Notes: a model not told the origin generated them from the letters alone. A stretch of DNA of 64,000 nucleotides from Actinacidiphila yanglinensis (GCF_900107965.1 NZ_FNVU01000023.1:62001-126000); one strand, 5' to 3'. Counted from the stretch's first letter, positions 51,472 to 60,515 are shown. Made by a program: numbers and translations.

Positions 51472-51663
51472 ATGTCGACCACCCCGGTCCCATAGCCAGG
51501 GGACACCGTCCTGGTCAACAGTGGCCCCTTCATGCAGCACACGGGCCCGGTTCTCGCCGTTGATCAAGAGCGGAATCGAGTACAGCTGATCGTGCGGATC
51601 TTCGGCGACGACACCCGCATCGAAGTCCCGCTCGACACGGTGGAAGAGGTGACTGGCTCCTGA
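51472..51663 (+). pseudogene. small KOW-domain (NusG C-terminal-like) protein interrupted by an in-frame TAG
   Basis: From the ATG at 51472, preceded by GGAG, the frame reads MSTTPVP, then TAG at 51493-51495, then PGDTVLVNSGPFMQHTGPVLA and VDQERNRVQLIVRIFGDDTR and IEVPLDTVEEVTGS before TGA. The part after TAG is a complete KOW/NusG-C-like domain: GPF-x-x-x-TG-x-V, D-x-E-R-x-R-V, V-R-I-F-G-x-x-T, with two of these elements diagnostic. A single CAG or GAG to TAG change explains the break. An internal ATG (51532) would cut the domain in half. Confidence 0.72.
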
Positions 51664-51705
51664 CCGTCCAGAGGTCTCCGTTCTCAGGGCGCGGAGTGGT
51701 TCCGG

Positions 51706-53025
51706 TCAGCCGGAAGGGGTACGCGCGGTGAGTCGTACGGGAAACGATGCCGGTGAGAGGACGAGTCGGGCCGAGCACGTGACCGGGCCTCCGGTCGGCG
51801 TCAGCTCCCATCGGCCCAGCAGCGACGCCAGGATCACGGTGGCCTCCGCCTCTCCGAACTCCTCCCCGATGCACTTGGTGGCGCCCGCGCCGAAAGGCAG
51901 GTAGGCGCCGCGCGTGGCCGGTGGGCCCTCGAGCCAGCGGTCCGGCTCGAAGCGGGCGGCGTCCTGGTGGAAGTCCTCACGGCGGTGCAGGAGGTAGGGG
52001 CTGACCAGCACCATGCTGCCCGTCGCCAGTTGGTGGCCGCCCAGTGTGGTGTCGCGGGTGGCGGTCCGCAGGGTCAGCCAGCCCGGCGGGTAGAGCCGCA
52101 GGGTCTCCTTCACGACCCGGCCGGTCAGTTCCAGGCGGGGCAGGTCGGCGAGGCCCGCGGCGCGGCCGCCGAGTACCGCGTCCGCCTCGGCCCGTACCGC
52201 GGCGAGGACGTCGGGCCGGCCCGACAGCAGGTGGATCGCCCACACCACGGCCGACGACGTCGTCTCCCCGCCGGCCAGCAGCAGTACGGCGACCTGGTCG
52301 GAGAGTTCCTGGTGCGAGAGGGCCCGGCCGTCCTCGTCGCGGGCCGCCAGCAGCCGTGACATCAGGTCGTCCTGCCCGGTGCCCGGCTCGCCGTAGCCCG
52401 CGATGAGCCGGCGGACCTGGGCCTGCCAGTGCGCGAGGGCCCGCGCGTAGCGGCGGTTGCCCGGGGTCGGCAGCCGGCCGATGCCGGGCAGGGCCGCCCG
52501 GGAGGTGAGGCCGCTGAGGAAGACGTCGAGGGCGGAGCGCAGTTCGCGCGTCTCCTGCATGTCCAGCCGGGACGAGAACAGCGTGGCGAGCGCCACGCCG
52601 GTGGTCAGCTCGAACATGGCCTCGGTGAGGTCGAGCTCCTGCCCGTCCTGCCATGCCGCGGTGGCCGCGGACACCTGCTCGCGCATCACCTCGACGTAGC
52701 CGCGCAAGTGCTCGTGCCGGAAGGCCGGTTGCATCACCAGTCGCTGCCGGCGGTGCTCGTGGTACCCGGCGGTCGCAAGACCCGCACCCATGGCCTGGCG
52801 CACTTTGTCGTAGACCGGGCCGGTGCGGTCGAAGCGCCGGAAGTCGGTCAGCACCTCGTGGGCGACCTCCGGGTGGCAGGCCACGAACACCCACCAGGGG
52901 CCGAGTCGTACCCGCGCCAGGTCCCCGTACGCCGGCAGCGACTCCAGGAAGCCCAGCGGGTCCCGCCGCAGCCGCAGGAAGTGGCCGACCACCGGCCGGT
53001 TCCCCGGCACCCGCGCGAACTCCAT
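51706..53025 (-). CDS. cytochrome P450
   Basis: This 439-residue enzyme has all P450 landmarks: the I-helix LLLAGGETTSS, the ExxR motif KETLRLYPPGW, PDRWLEG in the PERF position and the haem loop LPFGAGATKCIGEEFG with the Cys ligand. ETLRLYPP and the N-terminal FLESLPAYGDLARVRLGPW resemble terpene-oxidising streptomycete P450s such as the pentalenene oxygenase type; no terpene synthase is in the window. It needs ferredoxin and reductase partners, not seen here. ATG at 53025, weak ribosome binding site. It diverges from an FAD monooxygenase gene across 260 bp. Confidence 0.92.
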   Translation of the reverse strand: MEFARVPGNRPVVGHFLRLRRDPLGFLESLPAYGDLARVRLGPWWVFVACHPEVAHEVLTDFRRFDRTGPVYDKVRQAMGAGLATAGYHEHRRQRLVMQPAFRHEHLRGYVEVMREQVSAATAAWQDGQELDLTEAMFELTTGVALATLFSSRLDMQETRELRSALDVFLSGLTSRAALPGIGRLPTPGNRRYARALAHWQAQVRRLIAGYGEPGTGQDDLMSRLLAARDEDGRALSHQELSDQVAVLLLAGGETTSSAVVWAIHLLSGRPDVLAAVRAEADAVLGGRAAGLADLPRLELTGRVVKETLRLYPPGWLTLRTATRDTTLGGHQLATGSMVLVSPYLLHRREDFHQDAARFEPDRWLEGPPATRGAYLPFGAGATKCIGEEFGEAEATVILASLLGRWELTPTGGPVTCSARLVLSPASFPVRLTARTPSG

Positions 53026-53285
53026 ACCGCCACCGCCCACTGTCGGACTCCTCACCGGATCTCGCTGCCACCGGAGCACAAGCATGCAGCGCGTGCGCCT
53101 CCGCCGTCCTCGCAACGCGAGGGCAGCACCTCCCGCGCGACGAAGAAGAAGCATGCCCGGGCAGCGCGCGATCAGCACGCGGTGAGCCGGGGATTCCCTC
53201 CCGTGCCTGAGATACGTGTCTACCTCACACATGTCGGACGTAGGCTGGAGCGACACAGTCGTCCGGCAGAAGGTGTGACCGACAG

Positions 53286-54857
53286 ATGGCGCCGCAGAAG
53301 ACGAAGGACGGGCCGGTGATCGTGGTGGGAGCGGGCCCGGTGGGCCTGGTCGCCGCGATCGAGCTGGCCCGCCGGGGGGTCGATGTCCGCATCGTCGACA
53401 TGGCGGACGGGCCCTCCGCGGGATCCCGGGGCAAGGGCCTGCAGCCCCGCAGCATCGAGGTGATGGACGATCTCGGGATCGCCGGCCGGATCCTGGCCAC
53501 GGGGCGTTCCCGGCTGCCCATTCGCAAGTACCGGGGCCGGACGGTCCTGGGGGTCGGCGAGGTGAACCCGGACGCGGGAGATCCCACCCCTTCCACCCCC
53601 TACCCTCGTACGCTGCTGGTTCCCCAGTGGCGGGTGGAGGAGGCGCTGCGGGAGCGGCTCGACGAGCTGGGCGTACGGGTCGAGTACGGCACCGAGCTCA
53701 CGGGGGTGGAGCAGGACGCCGGGAACGTGCACGCCACGCTGCGGACCACGCACGGCCGCGAGGACAGGTCCTTCGCCTACCTCGTCGGATGCGACGGCGC
53801 CTCCAGTACGGTGCGCGGCCTGCTGGGCACCGGCTTCCTGGGGCGCACCGACGAGACCGTCAGGATGCTCACCGCCGACGTCGAACTGAGCGGGCTCGAC
53901 CGCGACTTCTGGCACTGGTGGCCCGGTGCGGACGGCGGGCTGCTGGCGCTCTGCCCGCTGGCGGCGTCCGACGCGTTCCAGCTCCAGGTTGCCGTCGCGC
54001 CCGACGTGGGCACGGAGGTCCCGGCCGCCGGGATCCAGAAACTGGTCGAGGAACGCACCGGGCGGACCGACATCCGCGTCAGGCGCGTGGCCTGGCAGTC
54101 CGTCTGGCGGTTCAACGTGCGGATGGTCGACCGCTACCGTACGGGGCGGGTGTTCCTCGTCGGCGATGCGGCCCATGTCCACGCGCCGGCGGGCGGTCTG
54201 GGCATGAACACGGGCATCCAGGACGCGTACAACCTCGGCTGGAAGCTCGCACATGTCCTCGCCGGGGCTCCGCAGACGCTGCTGGACACCTACGAGCAGG
54301 AGCGGCTCCCGGTCGCCGCGGACGTTCTGGACCTCTCCGGCAGGCTCGTCGACGGGCGCTTCAAGGGACTCGTGCCGGGCGAGCAGCGCGGCTCCGACAC
54401 GCGGCAGTTGACCGTGCACTACCCCGTCGGCGACCTGGTGGGCTCGCCGCGGCAGGAAGGAGCGGCCGTGCAGGCGGGCGACCGTGCGCCGGACTCGCTG
54501 CTCTCCCGTGGGAACGGCTCCGATGTGCGCGTCTTCGACCTGCTGCGCGGCACCCACACGTCCGTCCTCGCCTTCGGTCCCCGCAGCGCCGCGGTCGCCG
54601 CCGGGCTCCGCGGACACTTCCCCGCAGGCATCAGGGCGTTCGATCTCCTCGGGGCAGGGGTGTCCGTCCCCGGCGGCGGGGAGAACGCCTTCGCCGACAG
54701 CGCGGGCCATGCCCGAGCGGACTATGCGGTCGGCGGTGACACCCTGTTCGTCATACGGCCGGACGGCTACGTCGGTCTGCGCCTCACCGATCCAGATCGG
54801 ACCACGGTCCTGCGCTATCTCGCCCGGCTGCTGCCGGCGGTGGACACCTCCGAATGA
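53286..54857 (+). CDS. FAD-dependent aromatic monooxygenase (PheA/TfdB type)
   Basis: This 523-residue flavoenzyme has the dinucleotide fold VIVVGAGPVGLVAAIELARRG (G15-x-G-x-x-G20), the DG motif LVGCDGASSTVRG and the GD motif VFLVGDAAHVHAPAGGLGMNTGIQDAYNLGWKL. A C-terminal thioredoxin-like domain starts near residue 400. This is the group A phenol/polyketide hydroxylase family, using NAD(P)H and O2. The substrate is unknown and may be shared with the divergent P450. ATG at 53286. Next on the same strand, after 194 bp, is the CMD gene. Confidence 0.9.
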   Translation: MAPQKTKDGPVIVVGAGPVGLVAAIELARRGVDVRIVDMADGPSAGSRGKGLQPRSIEVMDDLGIAGRILATGRSRLPIRKYRGRTVLGVGEVNPDAGDPTPSTPYPRTLLVPQWRVEEALRERLDELGVRVEYGTELTGVEQDAGNVHATLRTTHGREDRSFAYLVGCDGASSTVRGLLGTGFLGRTDETVRMLTADVELSGLDRDFWHWWPGADGGLLALCPLAASDAFQLQVAVAPDVGTEVPAAGIQKLVEERTGRTDIRVRRVAWQSVWRFNVRMVDRYRTGRVFLVGDAAHVHAPAGGLGMNTGIQDAYNLGWKLAHVLAGAPQTLLDTYEQERLPVAADVLDLSGRLVDGRFKGLVPGEQRGSDTRQLTVHYPVGDLVGSPRQEGAAVQAGDRAPDSLLSRGNGSDVRVFDLLRGTHTSVLAFGPRSAAVAAGLRGHFPAGIRAFDLLGAGVSVPGGGENAFADSAGHARADYAVGGDTLFVIRPDGYVGLRLTDPDRTTVLRYLARLLPAVDTSE

Positions 54858-55051
54858 ATGGACTTTCCAGTCCAGAAAATTTCTCCTACCGCCCCTTCCA
54901 TGTCCGGGCGGGCCCCCCGGACAAGGCCGGGGCCGACGGCGCGTGCCGGCCCCCACCGCGCGAGGCACCGGGAAACGGCTGAACGGCCGGGCGCCGGCGT
55001 TTACCTCGGAGGGAATTGGTTCGCCATCGGGGGCGGCGCAGACTCCGGGGC

Positions 55052-55621
55052 ATGAGTACATACGAGATCCAGACCGTCGAGACCGTTTCCGAGGCGGCCA
55101 GGGAGCCGCTGGCGGCCCTGGAGGGGGCGTTCGGGTTCGTGCCCGCCGCTGCCGGGCTGATGGCGAACTCGCCGGCGTTGCTGAACACGTTCTTCTCCGC
55201 GTTCGGGCATTTCCGGGGCGGGGGCACGTTCGGGGCCGACGAACGGCAGGTGCTGCTGCTGTCCAACGCCGTTGCCAACGGCTGCGAGTGGGCGGTCGCG
55301 TTCCACACGCTGGAGGCGCTCGCGGACGGGGTCGAGCCGGGCGTGGTCGAGGCGCTGCGCCGGGGGGAGGTGCCCGCCGATCCGCGGATGGCGGCACTGT
55401 CGGGGCTCACCCGGGCGTTCATCGGCAAGCGGGGCCGGCTCGATGAGGCGGATGTGGCGGCGTTCAGGGGGGCCGGCTTCACCGAGGAGCAGGTGTTCGA
55501 GGTGATCACCGGGGTGGCGATCTCGGTGATGACGAACTACACCGCGAACCTCGCCCGGCCGGCCATGGAGGCGGCGGTCCGGCCGCACGCGTGGACTGCG
55601 GGATACTCGAGCGGTGTCTGA
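55052..55621 (+). CDS. carboxymuconolactone decarboxylase-like (AhpD-fold) protein with altered active site
   Basis: This 189-residue helical protein has the CMD fold: ALLNTFFSAFGHFRGGGTFGADERQVLLLSNAVANG, then C78-E-W-A81-V-A-F-H85. AhpD-type enzymes have C-x-x-C followed by His; here the second Cys is Ala, so disulfide chemistry is not possible, while E64, C78 and H85 are kept. It may be a decarboxylase- or lyase-like member. ATG at 55052. Its last 8 bases overlap the start of the MmyB-type regulator gene. Confidence 0.85.
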   Translation: MSTYEIQTVETVSEAAREPLAALEGAFGFVPAAAGLMANSPALLNTFFSAFGHFRGGGTFGADERQVLLLSNAVANGCEWAVAFHTLEALADGVEPGVVEALRRGEVPADPRMAALSGLTRAFIGKRGRLDEADVAAFRGAGFTEEQVFEVITGVAISVMTNYTANLARPAMEAAVRPHAWTAGYSSGV

Positions 55622-56420
55622 GGTCGGTCCCCTTCTGAAGCACTGGCGCGGCGCCCGGCGGCTGAGCCAGCTGGCGCTGGCCAGTGAGGCGGCGGTGTCG
55701 GTGCGCCATCTGTGTTTCCTGGAGACCGGCCGCGCGAACCCCAGCCGGGCCATGGTGCTGAAGCTCGCCGAGGTGCTCGACGTGCCCTTCCGGGATCGCA
55801 ACACCCTGCTGCTCAAGGCGGGGTTCGCGCCCGAGTACCCGGAATCGGAGCTGGACGCGCCGTCGCTCGCCGCCGTCCGCGACGCGCTCGACACCATCCT
55901 GGCACAGCAGGAGCCCTTCCCGGCGCTGGTGATGGACCGCAGCTGGGACATCCGGCGCACCAACGGCGCCGCCCGCCGCTTCTTCGCGTTCCTCCAGGAA
56001 GGAGAGGCGGGGGCGGTTCCCGGGCCGGCGAACGTGCTGCGCCGGATGTTCCACCCCGACGGGGTCCGCCGGCACGTGGCGAACTGGCCGGAGGTCGCCG
56101 AGGCACTGGTCCGGCGCGCGCGGCGGGAGGCGGTCGGGGGTGTCACCGACGAGCGCGCCCAGCAGATCCTGGAGGAGGTGCTGCACTACCCCGGGGTGCC
56201 GGCCTCGCTCCGGTCGCTGGACGCGGCCGCGCCGGTGCTGCCGATCGTGCCGATCCGGTACGTGCGCGGCGACCGGCGGTTCGACTACTTCTCCACCGTG
56301 ACGACGCTCGGGACCCCGCAGGACGTGACGCTGCAGGAACTGCGCATCGAGTGCTTCTTCCCGATGGACGACGGGACCCGGGCGCACGCACGTCGACTCG
56401 CCGAGGCGACCGGGCCCTGA
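55614..56420 (+). CDS. helix-turn-helix regulator with MmyB-like ligand-binding domain
   Basis: This 268-residue protein has an Xre-type HTH at residues ~5-65 (LKHWRGARRLSQLALASEAAVSVRHLCFLETGRANPSRAMVLKLAEVL). A PAS-like MmyB domain follows at ~90-262 (PFPALVMDRSWDIRRTNGAARRFF ... RYVRGDRRFDYFSTVTTLGTPQDVTLQELRIECFFPMDD). MmyB-type domains bind fatty-acid-like ligands, and the gene often sits beside a redox enzyme that it controls. GTG start, coupled to the CMD gene by an 8-bp overlap. The end faces the MFS exporter gene 6 bp away. Confidence 0.9.
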   Translation: MSEVGPLLKHWRGARRLSQLALASEAAVSVRHLCFLETGRANPSRAMVLKLAEVLDVPFRDRNTLLLKAGFAPEYPESELDAPSLAAVRDALDTILAQQEPFPALVMDRSWDIRRTNGAARRFFAFLQEGEAGAVPGPANVLRRMFHPDGVRRHVANWPEVAEALVRRARREAVGGVTDERAQQILEEVLHYPGVPASLRSLDAAAPVLPIVPIRYVRGDRRFDYFSTVTTLGTPQDVTLQELRIECFFPMDDGTRAHARRLAEATGP

Positions 56421-56426
56421 CGCGCC

Positions 56427-58148
56427 TCAGTTGCGTGCCGCCGGGGCTTCCTGCGCGGCCCGGGCCTCCTGGGCCGCGCGGGCCAGGCCGCTGGAGGCGC
56501 GCAGCGGGACCTCCTTGATGAACAGGGTGACCAGGAAGGCGATCAGGACCAGCGGGGCGACGTACATGAAGATGTCCCCGATGGCGTGGCCGTAGGCGGC
56601 CTCCAGCCAGGTGCGGACGGGGGCGGGCAGCAGGGCGAGGTCCGGCACGTCGCCGCCGGAGGACTTCGCGGCGGTCGCCTGGTCGCCGGGACTGAGCTGG
56701 GTGATGCTCGCGCGGGTGTAGTGGCCGATCCGGGTGGTGAGGATCGAGCCGAGGACGGAGACGCCGACCGCGCCGCCCAGCGAGCGGAAGAACGTCACCG
56801 TGGAGGAGGCGGCGCCCAGGTCGCTCGCGTCGACCTGGTTCTGGGTGCACAGCACGAGGTTCTGCAGGGTCATCCCGACGCCGAGGCCCATCAGCGCCAT
56901 GCACAGCGCGATGAACGTATACGGGGTGTCGTGGCGGAGCATGCCCAGCAGGGCCAGTCCCGCGGTGAGCAGGGCGCCGCCGGTCAGCAGCCATGCCTTC
57001 CACCGGCCGGTGCGGGTGATGATCCGGCCGGAGACCGTGGAGGCCACGAACAGGCCCGCGATGAACGGGATCGTCATGACGCCGGAGCGGGTCGGGGAGT
57101 CGCCGCGGGCCAGCTGGAAGTACTGGCTGAAGAACACGGTGCCGGCGAACAGGGCGGTGCCGACGAGCAGCGAGGCGAGGGAGGCGAGCGTGGTGGTGCG
57201 GGTACGGAACAGCCGCAACGGGATGATCGGCTCGCTCGCCCTGGTCTCGACGGCCAGGAAGACCGCGGTCAGCAGGGCCGACACGCCGACCAGGACGCCC
57301 GTCTGCCAGGACAGCCAGGCGTACTTGTCGCCGGCGAAGGTGACCCAGACCAGCAGCAGGCACACGGCCGCGGTGACGAAGAAGGCGCCGGCCCAGTCGA
57401 CCTTGACCTGCCGCCGGACGACCGGCAGGTTCAGTGTCTTCTGCAGCACCACCAGGGCGAGCAGCGCGAAGGGGATGCCCAGGAACAGGCACCAGCGCCA
57501 GCCGAGCCAGCTGGTGTCGGTGACGACTCCGCCGAGCAGCGGGCCGCCCACCGTGGCGACCGCGAAGGTGGCCCCGAGGTAGCCGGAGTAACGGCCGCGC
57601 TCGCGCGGGGAGATCATCGCGGCCAGCACGACCTGGGCGAGCGCGGACAGGCCGCCGCCGCCCAGGCCCTGGATGACGCGGGCGCCGATCAGCGTCGCGG
57701 GATTGCGGGACAGGCCGGCCACCAGGGAGCCGATGACGTAGACGACCAGCGCGGACTGGACCAGGAGCTTCTTGCTGAACTGGTCGGCGAGTTTGCCCCA
57801 CAGCGGGGTCGACGCGGTCGTCGCCAGGAGGGAGGCGGTGACGACCCAGGTGTAGGTGGTCTGGCCGCCGCCCAGGTCGCCCACGATCCTCGGCAGGGCG
57901 TTGGTGACGACGGTCGAGGAGAGGATGGCGGCGAACAGGCCCAGCAGGAGGCCCGACAGCGCGCGCATGATCTCCGGGTGCGTCATCTGCGCGGGCGTGG
58001 TCTTCGCTTCTGCCGTCTGCGCGTCCGTCGTCAGCGTCACCGGTACGTGCGTCGTCAGCGTCGCCGGTGCGTGCGTCGTCGGTACGCGGGCGGCGCTCCT
58101 CTTGTGCCGGGCGCGGGTCCGCGCGCCGGTGCGTGGCGTGGTGGTCAT
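56427..58148 (-). CDS. 14-TM MFS drug exporter (DHA2/EmrB type)
   Basis: This 573-residue membrane protein has a ~75-residue Thr/Ala/Arg-rich cytoplasmic N-terminus and then 14 predicted helices. Motif A is GKLADQFSKK, motif B GARVIQGLGGGGLSALAQV and motif C GPLLGGVVTD. It should expel hydrophobic drugs using the proton gradient. The ATG at 58148 has AAGGAAA upstream. The N-terminus contains an imperfect 24-bp tandem repeat (58026-58086). Its own regulator may be the convergent MmyB gene or a local one; the sequence does not say. Confidence 0.9.
   Translation of the reverse strand: MTTTPRTGARTRARHKRSAARVPTTHAPATLTTHVPVTLTTDAQTAEAKTTPAQMTHPEIMRALSGLLLGLFAAILSSTVVTNALPRIVGDLGGGQTTYTWVVTASLLATTASTPLWGKLADQFSKKLLVQSALVVYVIGSLVAGLSRNPATLIGARVIQGLGGGGLSALAQVVLAAMISPRERGRYSGYLGATFAVATVGGPLLGGVVTDTSWLGWRWCLFLGIPFALLALVVLQKTLNLPVVRRQVKVDWAGAFFVTAAVCLLLVWVTFAGDKYAWLSWQTGVLVGVSALLTAVFLAVETRASEPIIPLRLFRTRTTTLASLASLLVGTALFAGTVFFSQYFQLARGDSPTRSGVMTIPFIAGLFVASTVSGRIITRTGRWKAWLLTGGALLTAGLALLGMLRHDTPYTFIALCMALMGLGVGMTLQNLVLCTQNQVDASDLGAASSTVTFFRSLGGAVGVSVLGSILTTRIGHYTRASITQLSPGDQATAAKSSGGDVPDLALLPAPVRTWLEAAYGHAIGDIFMYVAPLVLIAFLVTLFIKEVPLRASSGLARAAQEARAAQEAPAARN
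58026..58086 (-). repeat. 24-bp tandem repeat, about 2.5 copies, inside the MFS gene
   Basis: Units at 58026-58049 and 58050-58073 differ at two positions and a partial third unit follows. They encode a T-H-x-P-x-T-L-T-like octapeptide in the non-conserved N-terminal tail. Confidence 0.8.
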
Positions 58149-58590
58149 CGGTTGTGTTTCCTTACGTGTGGCAGCGGCGGGCGGTCTCGGGGCCCGGCCC
58201 GGTGACGAGCACCCGGCCAGTGTCCGCGGGCGGGTCGCGTGCACACATCCGTCGAATGACTGCGTCACCGCTCAGGGGTGTATCCCAGGTAGGTCGCCGG
58301 GCAGGTGCCGCGTGGGCGCCTCCTGGGTTCCGTGCGGCTCCGGCAGGCGCGGCGCCTGCTGCGGGCGTACGGTGAAAAGGGTGCCCTGGGCGGCTGCGCC
58401 GGGTCGTCCTCGCGCGGCTGGGGCGGGCCGTGGCCGTGGCGCCCGGCGATGACTTACGCACCTGGGCAGTGCGGGCCGGCCGGGGGCGGCGGATTCGGCA
58501 GTCAAACGACGGTCGTCACCGGCTGGACCGGTCACCAGGATGGGGATGTCAGCTCACAGCAGCTTCCATCTGGATACGGAGAGATCCCAC
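58149..58590. other. intergenic region between divergent MFS and SDR genes
   Basis: 442 bp with no supported gene. It must hold promoters for both genes. GGAGAGA lies just before the SDR start. I see no clear operator or repeat. Confidence 0.4.
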
Positions 58591-59424
58591 ATGACCCGCA
58601 CATGGTTGATCACAGGGGCGTCCCGGGGGTTCGGGCGCGCCCTGGCGGAGGCGGTTCTGCAGGCCGGTGACCGGCTGGTGGCGACCGCGCGCCGCCCCGA
58701 GCAGCTCGACGACCTGGTCTCCCGCTACGGCGCGCAGGTGCGTGCGGTGGCCCTGGACGTCACCGACGCCGCCGCCGCGCGGGATGCGGTGCAGGCGGCG
58801 GTGGACGCCTTCGGCCGCCTGGACGTCGTCGTCAACAACGCCGGCTACGCCAACAGCGCGCCGATCGAGGAGATGGCGGAGGACGACTTCCGGGGCCAGT
58901 TCGAGGCGAACTTCTTCGGCGTCGTCAACGTCACCCGGGCCGCCCTTCCGGTGCTGCGCGAGCAGCGCTCGGGGACGTTCCTGCAGTTCTCGTCGCTGGG
59001 CGGCAGGGTGGGCGGCACCCCGGGCATGGGCGCCTACCAGAGCGCGAAGTTCGCGGTGGAGGGCTTCTCGGAGGTGCTGGCCGGGGAGGCCGCGCCCTTC
59101 GGGATCAGGGTCGTCATCGTGGAGCCCGGCGCCTTCCGGACGGACTGGCAGGGCTCCTCCATGGAACTGCACGAGGTAGGCCCGGACTACCAGCAGACCG
59201 TCGGCGCCATGAACGAGTACCGGGCGCGGAGCAACGGCACGCAGCCCGGCGACCCGGTCCGGGCGGCACAGGTGCTCGTCGACGTGGCCGGCCACGACGA
59301 TCCGCCGCGCCGGCTCCTGCTCGGCGCCCAGGCCGTGGCGATGGCCCTGGAGGCGGGTGAGGCGCGGGCCGCCGAGACCAGGAAGTGGGCCGGGGCCAGC
59401 AGCGCCGCGGACTTCCCGGCGTAA
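58591..59424 (+). CDS. short-chain dehydrogenase/reductase (SDR) 1
   Basis: This 277-residue cytoplasmic classical SDR has the cofactor loop TGASRGFG near residue 8, NNAG, and the catalytic Ser in FSSLGG with the Tyr/Lys of YQSAK. GTARRPEQ-type residues after beta2 (VATARRPE) suggest NADP preference. The substrate is unknown; such enzymes are common partners of MmyB or MarR regulators in streptomycetes. The ATG at 58591 has GGAGAGA upstream; the longer frame is rejected. It has a paralogue 234 bp downstream. Confidence 0.9.
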   Translation: MTRTWLITGASRGFGRALAEAVLQAGDRLVATARRPEQLDDLVSRYGAQVRAVALDVTDAAAARDAVQAAVDAFGRLDVVVNNAGYANSAPIEEMAEDDFRGQFEANFFGVVNVTRAALPVLREQRSGTFLQFSSLGGRVGGTPGMGAYQSAKFAVEGFSEVLAGEAAPFGIRVVIVEPGAFRTDWQGSSMELHEVGPDYQQTVGAMNEYRARSNGTQPGDPVRAAQVLVDVAGHDDPPRRLLLGAQAVAMALEAGEARAAETRKWAGASSAADFPA

Positions 59425-59442
59425 CCGCCCCGCACGCCTCCT

Positions 59443-59632
59443 CCCCCTTTTCCGAGGGCACCCACGTTTTCGCGGTGCCCTCCCTTCCGCGGCGCTCCCG
59501 TTTCCGCGGCACCCCCTTTGCGGCATACCCGTTTCGCGGCACACCCGTTTCTGCGGCACCGTTCCGCGGCACCCCCGCCTCCGTGGCACACACGTCTCGG
59601 CGGCACCCCCGTCTCGGCGGCACCCCCGTTTC
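59443..59632. repeat. degenerate tandem repeat, 11-12 units of 14-18 bp
   Basis: Units follow the consensus CCCCCGTTTCCGCGGCA with variation in length and sequence, filling nearly all of the gap between the two SDR genes. The last unit runs into the promoter/leader of SDR 2. The DNA is purine-poor on the plus strand and lies outside any supported gene. Confidence 0.85.
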
Positions 59633-59657
59633 ATCCGATCATCCAAGGAGAATTCCC

Positions 59658-60515
59658 ATGTCCCGCAAGACCTGGCTCATCACCGGCGCGTCCAGCGGAC
59701 TGGGCCTGGCCCTGGCCGAACACGTCCTGGCCCAGGGCGACCAGGTGGTGGCGACGGCCAGCTCGACCCAGGCCACCACCGAACTGGCCGCGCGCCACCC
59801 GCAAACCGCAGTGGCGGTCCGGCTGGACGTGACCCGGCCCGCAGACCACGCGGACGCCGTACGGGCCGCCGAGGAGCGCTTCGGCGGCATCGACATCCTG
59901 GTCAACAACGCGGCGATCGACTTCGTCGGCGCCCTGGAGGAGCAGGAGGAGAGCGACTACCGCCGGTTGTTCGAGGTCAACTTCTTCGGCGCGGTCGGGC
60001 TCACCCGCGCCGTGCTGCCCGGCATGCGCGCGCGGCGCAGCGGTGTCATCGTGAACGTCTCCTCCATGGACGGCCTGGCCAGCCTGCCCGCCAACGGCTA
60101 CTACTCGTCCAGCAAGTTCGCGCTGGAGGGCTTCACCGAGGCGCTGTGGCAGGAGATCGCACCGATCGGCCTGCACGCGATGATCATCCAGCCGGGCTCC
60201 TTCCGTACCGGCATCGAGAACCGGACGAAGGTCTCCGGCCCGGCCATCGAGGACTACGCCGTCACGTCCGGGGCGTTCCGCGCCATGATGGGCAGCCTCA
60301 CCCCGGAGATGTTCCCCGGCGACCCGCAGCGGGCCGCGGAGGCGGTCCACGCGGCCGTCACAGCGCCCGAGCCGCGGCACTGGGTGGTGCTGGGCAGCGA
60401 CGCCCAGCGGCGTATCGGCGTCAAACTGGACCAGCTCCGGGCCGAATTCGAGGCCGGAAGGGAGCTGGCGCTCAGCACGGACTTCCCGGGCGCGGCCGAG
60501 CACGCGGTGCTCTGA
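59658..60515 (+). CDS. short-chain dehydrogenase/reductase (SDR) 2
   Basis: This 285-residue classical SDR has TGASSGLG, NNAA (in place of NNAG), the catalytic Ser in VSSMDG and YSSSK, then the IQPGSFRTGIENR segment after the active site. It is a paralogue of SDR 1 with the same N-terminal K/R-TWLITGAS start, so a duplication is likely. ATG at 59658 with AAGGAGA upstream. The repeat array at 59443-59632 ends 25 bp before the start codon. A very stable hairpin follows the gene. Confidence 0.9.
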   Translation: MSRKTWLITGASSGLGLALAEHVLAQGDQVVATASSTQATTELAARHPQTAVAVRLDVTRPADHADAVRAAEERFGGIDILVNNAAIDFVGALEEQEESDYRRLFEVNFFGAVGLTRAVLPGMRARRSGVIVNVSSMDGLASLPANGYYSSSKFALEGFTEALWQEIAPIGLHAMIIQPGSFRTGIENRTKVSGPAIEDYAVTSGAFRAMMGSLTPEMFPGDPQRAAEAVHAAVTAPEPRHWVVLGSDAQRRIGVKLDQLRAEFEAGRELALSTDFPGAAEHAVL

